Of a stretch of 64,000 bases of DNA, positions 43,469 through 52,166 are shown one piece after another. A program made the translations under genes and the position numbers. The notes beneath the pieces were generated by a model that worked only from the letters and a program-made list of their open reading frames with translations, was not told where the DNA came from and made no database searches. The DNA comes from Collinsella tanakaei (lineage in GTDB: Bacteria > Actinomycetota > Coriobacteriia > Coriobacteriales > Coriobacteriaceae), in the NCBI RefSeq assembly GCF_016902615.1, contig NZ_JACJMB010000005.1, positions 49,197 to 113,196 of the forward strand, given 5' to 3'. How positions within the stretch are numbered: the first letter of the stretch is position 1; each line of letters opens with the position of its first letter.

Positions 43469-44824
43469 CTAGAGCAGGCGCAGGATATCCCCGCGCAGGA
43501 CGTAGAGGAAAATGAACGCGAACAGCACGATGCCCGCCAACGAGAGCGCGGTTTGGACGCGCGGGGGCACGTCGCGCTTGAAGATCGCCTGGATGATCTC
43601 GATCAGGAACTTGCCGCCATCGAGCGGGGGGATGGGAAGCAGGTTCATGAAGCCGAGCGACAGCGAGATCAAGGCGGCGAAGGCGAGGTAGGTGGCAGGC
43701 CCGCTGGCGGCCGCCTGCGCGCTCATGACCGAGATGCCGACGACCGATGCGGAGTTGTCGAGCACCTCCATCGTCTTCGACGGCGTGAGCAGCTGCGAGA
43801 TGCCGGCGACGGTCTGATAGACGTAATCGATGGAGAGCCTGAACGAGTCGGCGATGTTGAGCCGGTATCGCTCGTAGGGAACGTAGATGCCGATGGTGCC
43901 GTCTTCCGCAGGCTCGATAGTCACCGAGGCGGACACGCCATCGCGCGTGTAATCAAGGGTCAGCGGCTCGTCCTCGGAGGCGCGCACCTCGTTGATGACG
44001 TCCATCCAGGAGTCGACCGCGACGCCGTTCACGGCATCGATCGTGTCGCCTGCCATAAGGCCTGCCGCCTCCGCGGGCGATGACGCCTCGATCGAGCCGA
44101 TCTGGTTCACGTCGACGGGCACGTCGAACCCGATGATGGAGTAGACGCTCATGAGCAAAAGGATGCCGCAGGCGACGTTCACGAAGATGCCGGCCAAAAG
44201 GATCGCAGAGCGGCGGAAAAACCCGAGGCCGAGGTAGGTGTGGCTGCGCTCCTGGGCATAGAACGCATCCTCCCCCATCGTCGGCTCCCAGGCCTCGCCC
44301 TCCGCGGTTGCGTGGGCGCGGTCGAACGCGCGGCCGTCGTAGATCGTGTTGCCGGCGGCGTCACGCGGCATGGCGGCGTACGCGCTGGGATAGTACTTGC
44401 CCTCCGGTCCGTCGCCCTCAAGATAGCGCGGAGCCACGGAGCCCCAGCTCAGAAGCTGGGCGCAGGCTTCCTGGACGTCATCTTCGGAGAGATCGAGGGC
44501 ATCTGCGAGCTCTGAGACCCGAACGGATCCGCGTCGATGCACCTCGGCGAGCACGCGCGCGGCGCACGGGGCGGTTGCGTTCTCCATACCGCAGATCGCG
44601 GCGTAGCCGCCGAGCAGAATGGGGGTGACGCCGAACTTCGTGCCGATGCGGCGGGAGCGGCGATGGATGTTCACGCGGCAGGGCAGGCCCAAGAAGAACT
44701 CCGTCACGCGCACCTTGCAGGCGCGCGCCGCCAAGAAGTGCCCGCCCTCATGGATGAAGACGAGAAACGAGAACGTGAGGACGCCCCAGAAGAGCGCCGA
44801 GAGAAAACCGATGATATGGTCCAT
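43469..44824 (-). CDS. rseP: RseP-family site-2 protease with an inserted HTH-like segment
   Basis: This 451-residue protein has zinc motif HEGGH (25-29) in the first membrane helix, one PDZ domain (about 240-320: IGSIEASSPAEAAGLMAGD), and the third-ligand motif NLLPIPPLDGGK near the end. Between GGYAAICG (72-79) and the second helix (about 205) lie some 125 residues, against about 30 in usual RseP. Residues 85-135 (ARVLAEVHRRG, VSELADALDLSEDDVQEA, LLSWGSV) look like a winged helix. The ATG at 44824 has a weak CAGG ribosome site. Family function is intramembrane cleavage of anti-sigma factors or signal peptides. Confidence 0.93.
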   Translation of the reverse strand: MDHIIGFLSALFWGVLTFSFLVFIHEGGHFLAARACKVRVTEFFLGLPCRVNIHRRSRRIGTKFGVTPILLGGYAAICGMENATAPCAARVLAEVHRRGSVRVSELADALDLSEDDVQEACAQLLSWGSVAPRYLEGDGPEGKYYPSAYAAMPRDAAGNTIYDGRAFDRAHATAEGEAWEPTMGEDAFYAQERSHTYLGLGFFRRSAILLAGIFVNVACGILLLMSVYSIIGFDVPVDVNQIGSIEASSPAEAAGLMAGDTIDAVNGVAVDSWMDVINEVRASEDEPLTLDYTRDGVSASVTIEPAEDGTIGIYVPYERYRLNIADSFRLSIDYVYQTVAGISQLLTPSKTMEVLDNSASVVGISVMSAQAAASGPATYLAFAALISLSLGFMNLLPIPPLDGGKFLIEIIQAIFKRDVPPRVQTALSLAGIVLFAFIFLYVLRGDILRLL

Positions 44825-44849
44825 GGGCAACCTGCCGGATATCGTGAGC

Positions 44850-46043
44850 CTATCGGGCGGCGAGCATGTGCTCTGCCGTGCGCCTCGCCCAGGCGTCGAC
44901 GTCGGCGAGCTGCTCGAGCGATTGCACGGGCTCGACGGTGTGCGCGTCCATGCAGCGCTCGACAATCGCATCGATGTCGGTGAACGAGCAGGCTCCGGCA
45001 AGGAACGCGGAGACGGCGACCTCGTTGGCTGCGTTCATGACGCAGGGCAGGGTTCCGCGCGTCCGCCCCGCTTGCTCGGCGAGCGCCAGGCAGCGGAACG
45101 TCTCGGCGTCGGGCGCGGCGAAGTCGAGCGAGCCGAGGGTGCGGAAGTCGACGCGCGGCGCCGGCGTCGACCAGCGATCGGGGTAGGAGAACGCGTATTG
45201 GATGGGAATGCGCATGTCCGAGGCGCCCAGGTGGGCGATCACCGATCCATCGTCGTATTCCACCATGGAGTGGATCTTAGACTGGCGCTGGATGACGATG
45301 CGGATAAACTCCATATCGACGCCGAACAGGTGCATGGCCTCGATGCGCTCGAGGCCCTTGTTCATCAGGGTGGCCGAGTCGATGGTGATCTTCGCGCCCA
45401 TGTTCCAGGTGGGGTGCGCGAGCGCCTCGGCGGGCGTGACGCGAGAGAGATCCTCGCGGGTGCGGCCGAAGAAGGGGCCGCCCGAGCAGGTGAGCCAGAT
45501 GGCGTGGGCCTGCGCGGCGGACTCGCCCTGGTAGCACTGGAAGATCGCCGCGTGCTCGGAGTCCACGGGAATGAGCTGACCGGGTCGCACGCGGGGCATG
45601 AGCAGATCGCCGCCGACGACGAGAGACTCCTTGTTGGCGAGCGCCAGGCGCTTGTCGGTCTCGAGCACGGCGGCGCTCGCGGCGAGGCCCGCGGCGCCCA
45701 CGATGGCGACGAGCACGCAGTCGACGTCCTCGGCGCAGGCGAGCTCGACGGCCGCATCGGGGCCGATAAGGCAGGTGGTGTGCTCGGGCAGGTCGGCAAG
45801 GGCGGCGTCGTGCGCGTGGGCTGGGTCGGTCACGCCGACACGGGCGACGCCGAACTCGCGCGCTGCGGCCACGAGCTCGGCGGTGCGCGCATGCGCCGTC
45901 AGCGCCACGACCTCGAGGCGGTCGGCATGCTGGCGGCAGACGTCAAGCGCCTGGGTGCCGATGGATCCCGTGCAGCCGAGAATGGCCACGCGCAGGCGCC
46001 CCGCGGGCGCGCCAAGCGGATGCGATGGTGCGAGAACGCTCAT
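44850..46043 (-). CDS. dxr: 1-deoxy-D-xylulose 5-phosphate reductoisomerase
   Basis: The 397-residue NADPH enzyme makes MEP. Rossmann motif GCTGSIGTQ lies at about 23-31, LANKESLVVGG and PVDSEH in the catalytic domain, and WNMGAKITIDSATLMNKGLE holds metal and substrate residues. The ATG at 46043 follows GGAGGCG and overlaps the cdsA stop by 4 bases; the longer frame reads antisense to cdsA. Confidence 0.97.
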   Translation of the reverse strand: MSVLAPSHPLGAPAGRLRVAILGCTGSIGTQALDVCRQHADRLEVVALTAHARTAELVAAAREFGVARVGVTDPAHAHDAALADLPEHTTCLIGPDAAVELACAEDVDCVLVAIVGAAGLAASAAVLETDKRLALANKESLVVGGDLLMPRVRPGQLIPVDSEHAAIFQCYQGESAAQAHAIWLTCSGGPFFGRTREDLSRVTPAEALAHPTWNMGAKITIDSATLMNKGLERIEAMHLFGVDMEFIRIVIQRQSKIHSMVEYDDGSVIAHLGASDMRIPIQYAFSYPDRWSTPAPRVDFRTLGSLDFAAPDAETFRCLALAEQAGRTRGTLPCVMNAANEVAVSAFLAGACSFTDIDAIVERCMDAHTVEPVQSLEQLADVDAWARRTAEHMLAAR

Positions 46044-46921
46044 AGGACGCCTCCGATCATAAGCAGGAGATAAGCGGTGATGCAGCCGAATATCAGCGAG
46101 TCCGAGCGATCGAGCATGCCGCCGTGGCCCGGAATGAGGTTGCCGGAATCCTTCACGCCCACACCGCGCTTGATACGGCTCTCGATTAAATCGCCGAACA
46201 CGCCGAGGATGGCGACGGCGAGGGAAATGCCGATAGCGAGGACGAGATCGAGGTCGTACAGCCCCGTCGCCCACAGGATGCACCAGATGATCGCCGAGCC
46301 GACGAGACCGCCGAAAAAGCCCTCCCAGCTCTTGTTGGGAGAGATCTTGGGCGCCATCTTGTGCTTGCCGATCCGGCTGCCCACGAGGTAGGCGAACGAA
46401 TCGCTCACCCACAGCGACGCGCAGACCCCCACGGTCAGCAGCGCTCCGGGAAAGCCGGGGATGGCCTCGCGCAGAAGGACGATGGCCGACATCATGAAGC
46501 CGGTGTAGATGGGGCCGAACGCCGTCACGGCGACGTCGGCGATGCGGGTGCGCGGCGAATAGACGTACCACAGGCCGAGCGAGAGCACGAGAAGGAAGAT
46601 GAGCGCGGTGAGCCATAAGGGGTGGACGAGCGCCGAGAGCGGGAACAGGACCGCTGCGGCAAGGCCGAGCAGCTCGTTGGGGACCTTCCCGTCGAGGCGC
46701 ATCATGCGGTAGAACTCAAAGCAGCACAGCCAGCTCATCGCCGCGACGAACAGCGCGGTGGTAAGTGTGCCCATCAGCAGGCAGGCGATAAACAGGCCGG
46801 CGTAGATCAGTCCGAAACCCGCGCGGACGAAAAGGCCGTGGAGCGGATTGCGCGACCGGGTTTCAGACGACGCGTCCTTCTGCTCGCGCACGGTCGATTG
46901 TGGTTCTCGAGATGTGTCCAA
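46040..46921 (-). CDS. cdsA: Phosphatidate cytidylyltransferase
   Basis: The 293-residue membrane enzyme makes CDP-diacylglycerol from phosphatidic acid and CTP. The family signature S-X-K-R-X2-G-X-KD is seen in SRIKRGVGVKDSG and HGGMLDRSDS (about 248-275); about eight membrane helices precede it. The N-terminal 28 residues are polar and variable. The start is TTG at 46921 with AAGGAG upstream. The 111-base gap to uppS upstream has no clear signals. Confidence 0.94.
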   Translation of the reverse strand: MDTSREPQSTVREQKDASSETRSRNPLHGLFVRAGFGLIYAGLFIACLLMGTLTTALFVAAMSWLCCFEFYRMMRLDGKVPNELLGLAAAVLFPLSALVHPLWLTALIFLLVLSLGLWYVYSPRTRIADVAVTAFGPIYTGFMMSAIVLLREAIPGFPGALLTVGVCASLWVSDSFAYLVGSRIGKHKMAPKISPNKSWEGFFGGLVGSAIIWCILWATGLYDLDLVLAIGISLAVAILGVFGDLIESRIKRGVGVKDSGNLIPGHGGMLDRSDSLIFGCITAYLLLMIGGVL

Positions 46922-47032
46922 CAGTTGCTCTCCTTGTGCGGACGGCAGGCAGCACCCAAAAGCAAACGCCGATCGAGACGGCTCTCGCCGGCAGACATTG
47001 AGCCGGACGTAAGGCTCTGGATCGGCGGTTCG

Positions 47033-47824
47033 CTACCGCGCAGGTGCGCTCAGCCCTCCGAAGCGGCGGTCGCGGCCCTGGAAGGCGAGGATCGCGCGGA
47101 TGAGCCCCCAGCGATCGAAATCGGGCCAATAGGTATCGGTGATGTAGAACTCGGCATAGGCGATCTGCCAGAGCAGGTAGTTCGAGACGCGCATCTCGCC
47201 CGAGGTGCGGATGACGAGCTCGGGATCGGGAAGGCCGGCGGTATAGAGATGCGCCGAGATCGCGTCTTCGTCGATGTCATCTGCGGTAATCGTGCCGGAG
47301 ACGACGTCGCGCGCCAGCTCGCGAGCGGCGCGCACGAGCTCGGCGCGGCCGCCGTAGTTGACAGCCAACGCGAGCGTCATGCCCGTATGGTCGCGGCACT
47401 CGGCAAGCCCGTACTCGAACACCTCGCGCGTGCGCGACGGAAGCGCCGAGATGTCACCCAGAAAGACGACGCGGACGTTCTCGCGCTTGAGCAGCGGCAG
47501 CTCGTCGATGAACGTTTTAGCGAACAGGTGCATGAGGACCGCCACCTCGTGTTTGGGGCGGTTCCAATTCTCCGTCGAGAACGCGTAGGCGGAAAGGACG
47601 TCCACGCCGAGTCGGACCGCAGCGGTGATGATCTCGCGCAGCGAGACGATGCCCGCCTTATGCCCCTCGGTGCGGGCAAGGCCGCGGGCGGTCGCCCAGC
47701 GGCCGTTGCCGTCCATGATGCATGAGATATGGCGCGGGATCCGATTCATATCGAGGGCGCCCATGTCGATGTCGGCGGGCGCGTCGGCGAAGAACTCGGT
47801 GAATTTGTCCTGATCGTATTGCAA
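47033..47824 (-). CDS. uppS: Undecaprenyl diphosphate synthase (isoprenyl transferase)
   Basis: The 263-residue cis-prenyltransferase has CIMDGNGRWA (about 35-44, catalytic aspartate), GHKAG, AFSTENWNRP and the C-terminal RTSGEMRVSNYLLWQ with the IPP-binding arginines. It makes the lipid carrier for cell-wall synthesis from FPP and IPP. TTG start at 47824, GGAG upstream, right after frr; downstream ATG codons are possible. Confidence 0.95.
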   Translation of the reverse strand: MQYDQDKFTEFFADAPADIDMGALDMNRIPRHISCIMDGNGRWATARGLARTEGHKAGIVSLREIITAAVRLGVDVLSAYAFSTENWNRPKHEVAVLMHLFAKTFIDELPLLKRENVRVVFLGDISALPSRTREVFEYGLAECRDHTGMTLALAVNYGGRAELVRAARELARDVVSGTITADDIDEDAISAHLYTAGLPDPELVIRTSGEMRVSNYLLWQIAYAEFYITDTYWPDFDRWGLIRAILAFQGRDRRFGGLSAPAR

Positions 47825-47825
47825 G

Positions 47826-48359
47826 CTAGATCTCCATGACCTCGGCCTCTTTGGCCTTCAGCAGCTCCTCGATTTTCTTGACGTACTCGTCGGTATGCTT
47901 CTGGACCTTCGCCTGCTCGCGACGGACCTCGTCCTCGGTGAGCTCCTCGTCGCGATCGAGCTTGTTGTTCGCGTCGCGGCGGATGTTGCGGATGGCGACC
48001 TTCGCCTGCTCGGCGAGCTCTCGGCACTCCTTGACGAGCTCGCGACGGCGCTCCTCGGTGGGCGCGGGGAACGGAAGGCGGATGACGGAGCCGTCCGAGG
48101 AGGGCGTGATGCCCAGGTCGGATGCGGAGATGGCCTTCACGATGGCGTTGACGAGCGCCTTGTCCCACGGCTCGACGATGAGCATGTGCGCCTCGGGCGT
48201 CTTCACGGCAGCGACCTGGGTGATGGGCGTGGCCACGCCGTAGTAGTCGACGGTGATGTCAGCGAGGATGTTCGCGTTGGCGCGGCCCGTGCGGACCTTG
48301 CTGAAATTATGCTTCAGGGCCTCGATGGACTTGTCCATCTGGGTGGTGATATCTGCCAT
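47826..48359 (-). CDS. frr: Ribosome recycling factor
   Basis: The 177-residue RRF has a coiled-coil stem with HNFSKVRTGRAN near residue 16 and VKECRELAEQAKVAIRNIRR in the third helix, plus the hinge domain DYYGVATPITQVA. Typical RRF is about 185 residues, so this is normal. It lies 2 bases after pyrH. Confidence 0.97.
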   Translation of the reverse strand: MADITTQMDKSIEALKHNFSKVRTGRANANILADITVDYYGVATPITQVAAVKTPEAHMLIVEPWDKALVNAIVKAISASDLGITPSSDGSVIRLPFPAPTEERRRELVKECRELAEQAKVAIRNIRRDANNKLDRDEELTEDEVRREQAKVQKHTDEYVKKIEELLKAKEAEVMEI

Positions 48360-48361
48360 GG

Positions 48362-49084
48362 TTAATCCTCCTGAACGACGACGGTTCCGATGGGCTCGCC
48401 CATGAGAGCCCGCTTGATATTCTCCTCGCCCTCGATGTTAAGGACGATGATAGGCAAGTGGTTGTCCTGGCAAAGCGCCGCCGCCGTGGAGTCCATGACC
48501 TGCAGGCCGCGGACGAGCACCTCATGGTGCGTGATACGGTCGAACCGGACGGCGTCCTCGTGGGCGACGGGGTCCTTGTCGTAGATGCCGTCGACCTTGG
48601 TGGCCTTGAGCAGGCACTCGGCGCCGATCTCGCAGGCGCGCAGCGCGGCGGCGGTGTCGGTCGTGAAGTACGGATTGCCCGAACCGGCGGCGAAGATGAC
48701 GATATCGCCCTTCTCGAGATGGTTGATGGCGCGGCGGCGGATATAGGGTTCGCAGACCTCGTTCATCTGAATGGCGCTCATGACGCGGCAGGACGCGCCG
48801 ACGCGCTCGAAGGCATCCTGCAGGGCGAGCGCGTTCATGACGGTTGCGAGCATGCCCATGTAGTCGGCCTGGGCGCGGTCCATGCCCTTGGCGGAACCGG
48901 CGAGGCCGCGGAAGATGTTGCCGCCGCCCACGACGATGCCGACCTCGACTCCATCTTTGTGCAGCTGATTGATCTGATGCGCGAGCCGTTCGGTGACATC
49001 GGGGTCGATGCCAAAGCGGCCCTCCCCCATCAGTGCCTCGCCTGAAAGCTTCAGGAGCACGCGTTTATAGAGGTAGCCAGACAA
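48362..49084 (-). CDS. pyrH: Uridylate kinase
   Basis: The 240-residue amino-acid-kinase-fold UMP kinase has [22 protein letters not shown], and [15 protein letters not shown]. Start is TTG at 49084 behind a perfect AGGAGG. The upstream gap to the tsf terminator contains a TAGAAT -10-like hexamer about 37 bases before the start. Confidence 0.96.
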   Translation of the reverse strand: MSGYLYKRVLLKLSGEALMGEGRFGIDPDVTERLAHQINQLHKDGVEVGIVVGGGNIFRGLAGSAKGMDRAQADYMGMLATVMNALALQDAFERVGASCRVMSAIQMNEVCEPYIRRRAINHLEKGDIVIFAAGSGNPYFTTDTAAALRACEIGAECLLKATKVDGIYDKDPVAHEDAVRFDRITHHEVLVRGLQVMDSTAAALCQDNHLPIIVLNIEGEENIKRALMGEPIGTVVVQED

Positions 49085-49229
49085 GATGTCCTCCTAACGT
49101 GATTCAGCTGCAACTCATTCTAGCAGCGTTTGCGATGCCGCCCATGGGGAAATCGGCTGTACGGCTGCGCGCGGGTGCGCCGACGTGCATGGCTTATACC
49201 CGCGCATGCGCGTTGCCGTATCGACTCAC

Positions 49230-49264
49230 AAAAAAGCAGGCCATAGACGTTCCATGGCCTGCTT
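49230..49264 (-). terminator. Terminator of rpsB-tsf
   Basis: AAGCAGGCCAT (49234-49244) and ATGGCCTGCTT (49254-49264) form a perfect 11-bp stem; on the minus strand six Ts follow. Confidence 0.93.
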
Positions 49265-49285
49265 GATGTCACATGACGGGTGAGG

Positions 49286-50158
49286 TTAGTTCTCGCCGCA
49301 CACGAGGCGGTCGAACGCGACGACCTTGATGGTGTCGCCGACCTCCTTGGAGGTCTTCTCGGCGTACTGCTTGATCGTCATGTTGGAATCCTTGATGAAC
49401 TCCTGCTCGTTCAGGACGAAGCCCTTGAAGAACTTCTCGAGACGGCCGTGGGCCATCTTCTCCTGGATGGCCTCGGGCTTGCCGGACTCGGCAGCCTGAG
49501 CCTTGTAGATCTCGACCTCGTGGTCGATGGTGGCCTGCGGCACGTCCTCGCGCACGGCGCTGATCGGGGCGGTCGCGGCGACCTGCATGGCGACGTCGTG
49601 AGCGAAGGTCTTGAAGGCCTCGTTCTGGGCGGTCTCGGGCTTCTCAAAGGAGAACTCGACGAGGACACCGATCTTGCCGCCCATGTGGATGTAGCTGGAG
49701 ACGGCACCGGAGGCGGGCTTGCGGATGGCGAAGCGGGAGATCTTCATGTTCTCGCCGATGATGTGGATCATCTCGGTGAGGGCGTCCTGAACCGTCTCGC
49801 CGTCCATGTCGGCAGCGAGCAGAGCGTCGACGTCAGCCGGCTCGACATTGCAGGCGACCTCGGCGACCTTGGCGGCGAAGCCGGTGAACTTGGGGTTGGA
49901 GCCGACGAAGTCGGTCTCGCAGGCGACCTCGGCGAGCGCGCCGGCGGTGCCGTCAGCGGACACGTAGGCGGCGACAGCGCCCTCGTTCGTGTCGCGGCCG
50001 GCCTTCTTGGCGGCAGCGGCGAGACCGTTCTTGCGCAGGATGTCGACGGCGGCGTCCATATCGCCCTCAGCCTCGACGAGCGCCTTCTTGCACTCCATCA
50101 TCGGCGAGTCGGTCATCTCGCGGAGCTGCTTGACCATTGCGGCAGTGATCTGAGCCAT
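49286..50158 (-). CDS. tsf: Elongation factor Ts
   Basis: The 290-residue EF-Ts has an N-terminal UBA-like domain (VKQLREMTDSPMMECKKAL) and the two core signatures ETDFVGSN-like CETDFVGSNPKF and later dimerisation residues. It is the nucleotide exchange factor of EF-Tu. It is downstream of rpsB in the standard order, 57 bases apart. Confidence 0.97.
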   Translation of the reverse strand: MAQITAAMVKQLREMTDSPMMECKKALVEAEGDMDAAVDILRKNGLAAAAKKAGRDTNEGAVAAYVSADGTAGALAEVACETDFVGSNPKFTGFAAKVAEVACNVEPADVDALLAADMDGETVQDALTEMIHIIGENMKISRFAIRKPASGAVSSYIHMGGKIGVLVEFSFEKPETAQNEAFKTFAHDVAMQVAATAPISAVREDVPQATIDHEVEIYKAQAAESGKPEAIQEKMAHGRLEKFFKGFVLNEQEFIKDSNMTIKQYAEKTSKEVGDTIKVVAFDRLVCGEN

Positions 50159-50215
50159 GGATGCTTTCCTTTCGAATCGAAAAACCTCTTAGAGGAAACG
50201 TTTCGTGGGACCTGG

Positions 50216-50983
50216 TTACTCGGTAGCGGCCTCGGTCGCAGCCTCAGCGGCCTGCTCGGGCTCGGCGGTGCCGGCCATCTCGGCCTCGGAGATCTGCTCC
50301 TTGCCGGTGCCCGCGAGGCAGGCGTCGGCGAACAGCTCGCACATGAGGGAGACAGCGGAGATGGCGTCGTCGTTGCAGGGGATGCCGTAGTCGACCTCGT
50401 CCGGATCGGAGTTGGTGTCGATGAGGGCGACGACCGGGATGTGCAGGCGACGGGCCTCCTTGATGGCGTTCTCCTCGCGCTTGGTGTCGATGACGAAGAG
50501 GGCCGCAGGCAGGGACTTCATGTCGCGGGCGCCACCGAGGTTGGTCTGGAGCTTAGCGAGCTCCTTGCCGAGGACGGCCTGCTCCTTCTTGCCGCGCAGG
50601 GCCATGGAGCCGTCGGCGACCATGCCCTCGAGCTCCTCCATGCGGTTGATGCGGGAGCGGATGGTCACGAAGTTCGTGAGCATGCCGCCAAGCCAGCGCT
50701 GGTTGATGTAGGGCATGCCGGCGCGCTCGGCAGCGGCCTTCACGGCCTCCTGAGCCTGCTTCTTAGTGCCGACGAACAGGACCTTGCCGCCGTGGGCGCA
50801 GGTGTTCTTGAGGAACGTGTAGGCAGCGTCGGCCGAGACGATGGTCTGCTTGAGGTCGAGGATGTAGATGCCGTTGCGCTCACCGAAGATGTAGGGGCGC
50901 ATCTTGGGGTTCCAGCGACGGGTCTGGTGACCGAAGTGGCAGCCGGCCTCGAGAAGAGTGCGGATATTGATCTTGGTAGCCAT
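50216..50983 (-). CDS. rpsB: Ribosomal protein uS2
   Basis: The 255-residue S2 begins [22 protein letters not shown], with [27 protein letters not shown] and a tail of about 25 Glu/Ala-rich residues after position 230. Its ATG follows AGGAGGTACACC. A leader of about 140 bases precedes it. Confidence 0.97.
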   Translation of the reverse strand: MATKINIRTLLEAGCHFGHQTRRWNPKMRPYIFGERNGIYILDLKQTIVSADAAYTFLKNTCAHGGKVLFVGTKKQAQEAVKAAAERAGMPYINQRWLGGMLTNFVTIRSRINRMEELEGMVADGSMALRGKKEQAVLGKELAKLQTNLGGARDMKSLPAALFVIDTKREENAIKEARRLHIPVVALIDTNSDPDEVDYGIPCNDDAISAVSLMCELFADACLAGTGKEQISEAEMAGTAEPEQAAEAATEAATE

Positions 50984-51128
50984 GGTGTACCTCCTGTGGT
51001 TCGCCTCCGTGCAGGCATCCAGCCTCGCGTGCCACCCGGGCTTGAGCTACCGATGCCCCGGGCACCACGGCTCGCGAGTAGCCGCACGTGTGTGATAGGT
51101 GCAGTCGCGCAAAAGCGCAACCTGAAGC

Positions 51129-51157
51129 ATGATAGCAGCTACGGTATATAAATCCAA
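51129..51157 (-). promoter_or_regulatory. Promoter of rpsB-tsf
   Basis: On the minus strand TTGGAT (51152-51157), a 17-base spacer and TATCAT (51129-51134), about 140 bases before rpsB. The leader between is GC-rich with possible hairpins (GCCCGGG and GGGGCAT regions), perhaps for S2 autoregulation. Confidence 0.65.
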
Positions 51158-51219
51158 CCGCAATGCACGCGATGTGTGCAGCTTGTGGTGCCGTCTGGCC
51201 ACGGCGGCGGCCGGCAGCC

Positions 51220-52164
51220 CTAGCGGTCGCCGGCAGCCCCGGCTGCGCGTGGGTGGGCCTGGGCCACGGCCGCCTTCAGGCGCTCCGGGGTGACGTGGGT
51301 GTAGACCTGGGTCGTCTGCAGGCTCGCGTGGCCAAGGAGCTCCTGGACGCTGCGAAGATCCGCCCCGCCCTCCAGCAGGTCCGTGGCGAACGTATGGCGC
51401 AGCGCATGCGGGCTCACGTCGGACGGCAGGCCCGCGGCGCGCGCGAGCACCTTGAAGCGGTAGCGCAGGCTTGCCACCGACATGGGCGCGCCCCGTCCGG
51501 ATATGAACAGCGCACGGGTGCGCGCAGGTGCCCCCTTGGCGCGCGCGAGCAGCTCGGGGCGCGCGGTGTCGACGTAGCGGGAGAGCGCGTCGAGCGCGCG
51601 CCGGTGGATGGGCACGATCCGCTCCTTCCTCCCCTTGCCGAACAGGCGCACCGATCCCGTGCGGGCATCGATATCTTGCACCTCGAGGCCCGCCAGCTCC
51701 GAGATGCGCGCGCCCGACGCGTAGAACAGCTCGAGCATGGCGGCGTCGCGCACCCCGTCGGCGCAGGTGAGGTCGGGGGCGGCGAGCAGGGCGGCGAGCT
51801 GCTCGTGCGCAAGCGCGCGGGGCAGCGAGCGCGGAAGCTTCGGGGCGGACAGGGCCGAGGCGGGGTCCGACGCCACCTCCCCGGTCTCGGCGAGCCAGCC
51901 GTAGAGCGAGCGGATGGAGGAGAAGTGCGCGGCGACGGTGCGCGGTGCATACCGCGCGCTGCGAAGGTCGGCAAGGTAGCGGCGGAGGTCGCGCACGCCG
52001 ACCGCTCGGCCGTCGACGCCCTCGCGCGCAAGCCACCGCTCATACGCGGCCAGATGCGAGGTGTAGGCCCGAATCGTCTCGGGCGACTCGCCGAGCACGC
52101 TCTCGCAGTATCTGAGAAACGAGTCGATCAGGTCGGCAAAGGCGGTTCCATCAGCCGCGGCCAC
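51220..52164 (-). CDS. xerC: Tyrosine recombinase XerC
   Basis: The 314-residue recombinase has an N-terminal SAM-like DNA-binding domain and a catalytic domain with the R in ASGARISEL, K in GKGRKER, HALRHTFAT, and GHASLQTTQVYTH with the nucleophilic tyrosine. It sits in the xerC-trmFO-dprA order typical of Gram-positives and would resolve chromosome dimers at dif. Start is GTG at 52164 behind GAGGAG. The C-terminal AGAAGD tail is slightly long. No integrase-type prophage genes lie nearby. Confidence 0.93.
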   Translation of the reverse strand: MAAADGTAFADLIDSFLRYCESVLGESPETIRAYTSHLAAYERWLAREGVDGRAVGVRDLRRYLADLRSARYAPRTVAAHFSSIRSLYGWLAETGEVASDPASALSAPKLPRSLPRALAHEQLAALLAAPDLTCADGVRDAAMLELFYASGARISELAGLEVQDIDARTGSVRLFGKGRKERIVPIHRRALDALSRYVDTARPELLARAKGAPARTRALFISGRGAPMSVASLRYRFKVLARAAGLPSDVSPHALRHTFATDLLEGGADLRSVQELLGHASLQTTQVYTHVTPERLKAAVAQAHPRAAGAAGDR

Positions 52165-52166
52165 GC

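Noticed and set aside
42230..44083. A 617-codon plus-strand frame opposite ispG and rseP
   Set aside because: Shadow frame of two recognised enzymes; composition is typical of antisense high-GC frames.
51220..52164. Tyrosine recombinase as a phage or integrative-element integrase
   Set aside because: Its neighbours are trmFO and dprA in standard chromosomal order, length fits XerC, and no attachment-site duplication or phage genes are visible.
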